Shown in pieces: positions 63,775 through 64,000 of a stretch of 64,000 nucleotides of DNA (positions are counted from its first letter, which is position 1; each line of letters opens with the position of its first letter). The stretch is from positions 7,460,994-7,524,993 of the forward strand of contig JABAKD010000019.1 of NCBI GenBank assembly GCA_012845835.1. The letters are read 5' to 3'. The position numbers and the translations under genes were made by a program. This DNA is from Undaria pinnatifida (lineage: Eukaryota > Sar > Phaeophyceae > Laminariales > Alariaceae). A model generated the notes under the pieces. It saw nothing but the letters and a program-made list of their open reading frames with translations, had not been told where the DNA came from and ran no database searches.

Positions 63775-63930
63775 ACGGTGCCATCACAGCTGCTGCTGTT
63801 CAACTGCGCAGCAACGTGGTACATGGATGAAACTGCTGCTGTAGCTCCGCCACAGCTGCTGCTGTACATATGCGGCATATGACGTGTAGATTGCTGTACA
63901 TGCTACACGTGCTGCTGCTGTAGTAGGTTA
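63775..63930. repeat. CAGCTGCTGCTG-rich block
   Basis: CATCACAGCTGCTGCTGTTC, CCACAGCTGCTGCTGTACAT and ACGTGCTGCTGCTGTAG. Same family as 61335-61560. Confidence 0.8.
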
Positions 63931-63965
63931 CATGCGTATTAGAGCCTGGTATAGGGTAAAAACCT

Positions 63966-63996
63966 GGGGGGTATATGATATTGATATACACCCCCC
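63966..63996. repeat. Hairpin at the window edge
   Basis: GGGGGGTATAT and ATATACACCCCCC pair with one bulged A around GATATTG. The window ends four bases later, so it may be part of a larger structure. Confidence 0.8.
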
Positions 63997-64000
63997 GAAA

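Overview
This is a window of nuclear DNA from a eukaryote, dense in repeats and poor in genes. Two genes can be recognised and both are split by GT-AG introns. Much of the rest is LTR retrotransposons, SINE-like copies, inverted-repeat (MITE-like) elements, minisatellites and CTG/CAG tracts. Base composition is near 50% GC by eye. The TKL-type kinase exon, the intron-rich PP2A activator gene and the abundant CTG/CAG triplets would fit a photosynthetic stramenopile such as a brown alga. That placement is only a guess, because no rRNA, organellar or lineage-specific gene is present.

Layout. 1-4750: a tRNA-derived SINE, a short hairpin-ended element, a ~230-bp minisatellite, a 64-bp palindrome, a decayed copia polymerase and a 219-bp tandem block. 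4757-8857: a dispersed repeat, then a foldback element with ~575-bp inverted arms enclosing A-rich and C/T-rich repeats and the tail of a LINE protein. 8858-11269: no recognised gene, but one long imperfect hairpin. 11270-14458: a complete non-autonomous LTR element with identical LTRs and a 4-bp target duplication. 14750-23180: a 320-bp tandem repeat interrupted by a complete Ty1/copia element (16471-22847, LTRs 99.6% identical, 5-bp target duplication). 23180-26400: decayed intergenic DNA.

26401-31605, minus strand: the best protein evidence. The upstream gene is a PTPA/PPP2R4-family PP2A activator in at least seven exons. Downstream of it are candidate exons of a gene I could not identify. 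31606-46630: dispersed repeats, MITE-like hairpins, minisatellites and a second SINE. 47570-48190, plus strand: two exons of a TKL-type protein kinase (N-lobe only). 48191-64000: further dispersed elements, including a MITE split by a Helitron-like insertion that carries two pieces of a PIF1-type helicase, a Harbinger-type MITE nested in a larger TIR element, GC-rich compound repeats, a third SINE and CTG-rich blocks.

The most unusual signal is a set of about ten short elements. Each has a CTCTTGGCATT-like box upstream and ends in a hairpin followed by (G)GAGCCC(C)TTGTA. Hairpin sequence differs between subfamilies while the terminal box is kept, which resembles Helitron 3' ends without a clean CTRR terminus. 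The two recognised host genes (PTPA, a PP2A regulator, and a kinase) both act in protein phosphorylation, but nothing links them functionally here. Boundaries of diverged repeats are approximate, and all alignments were made by eye.
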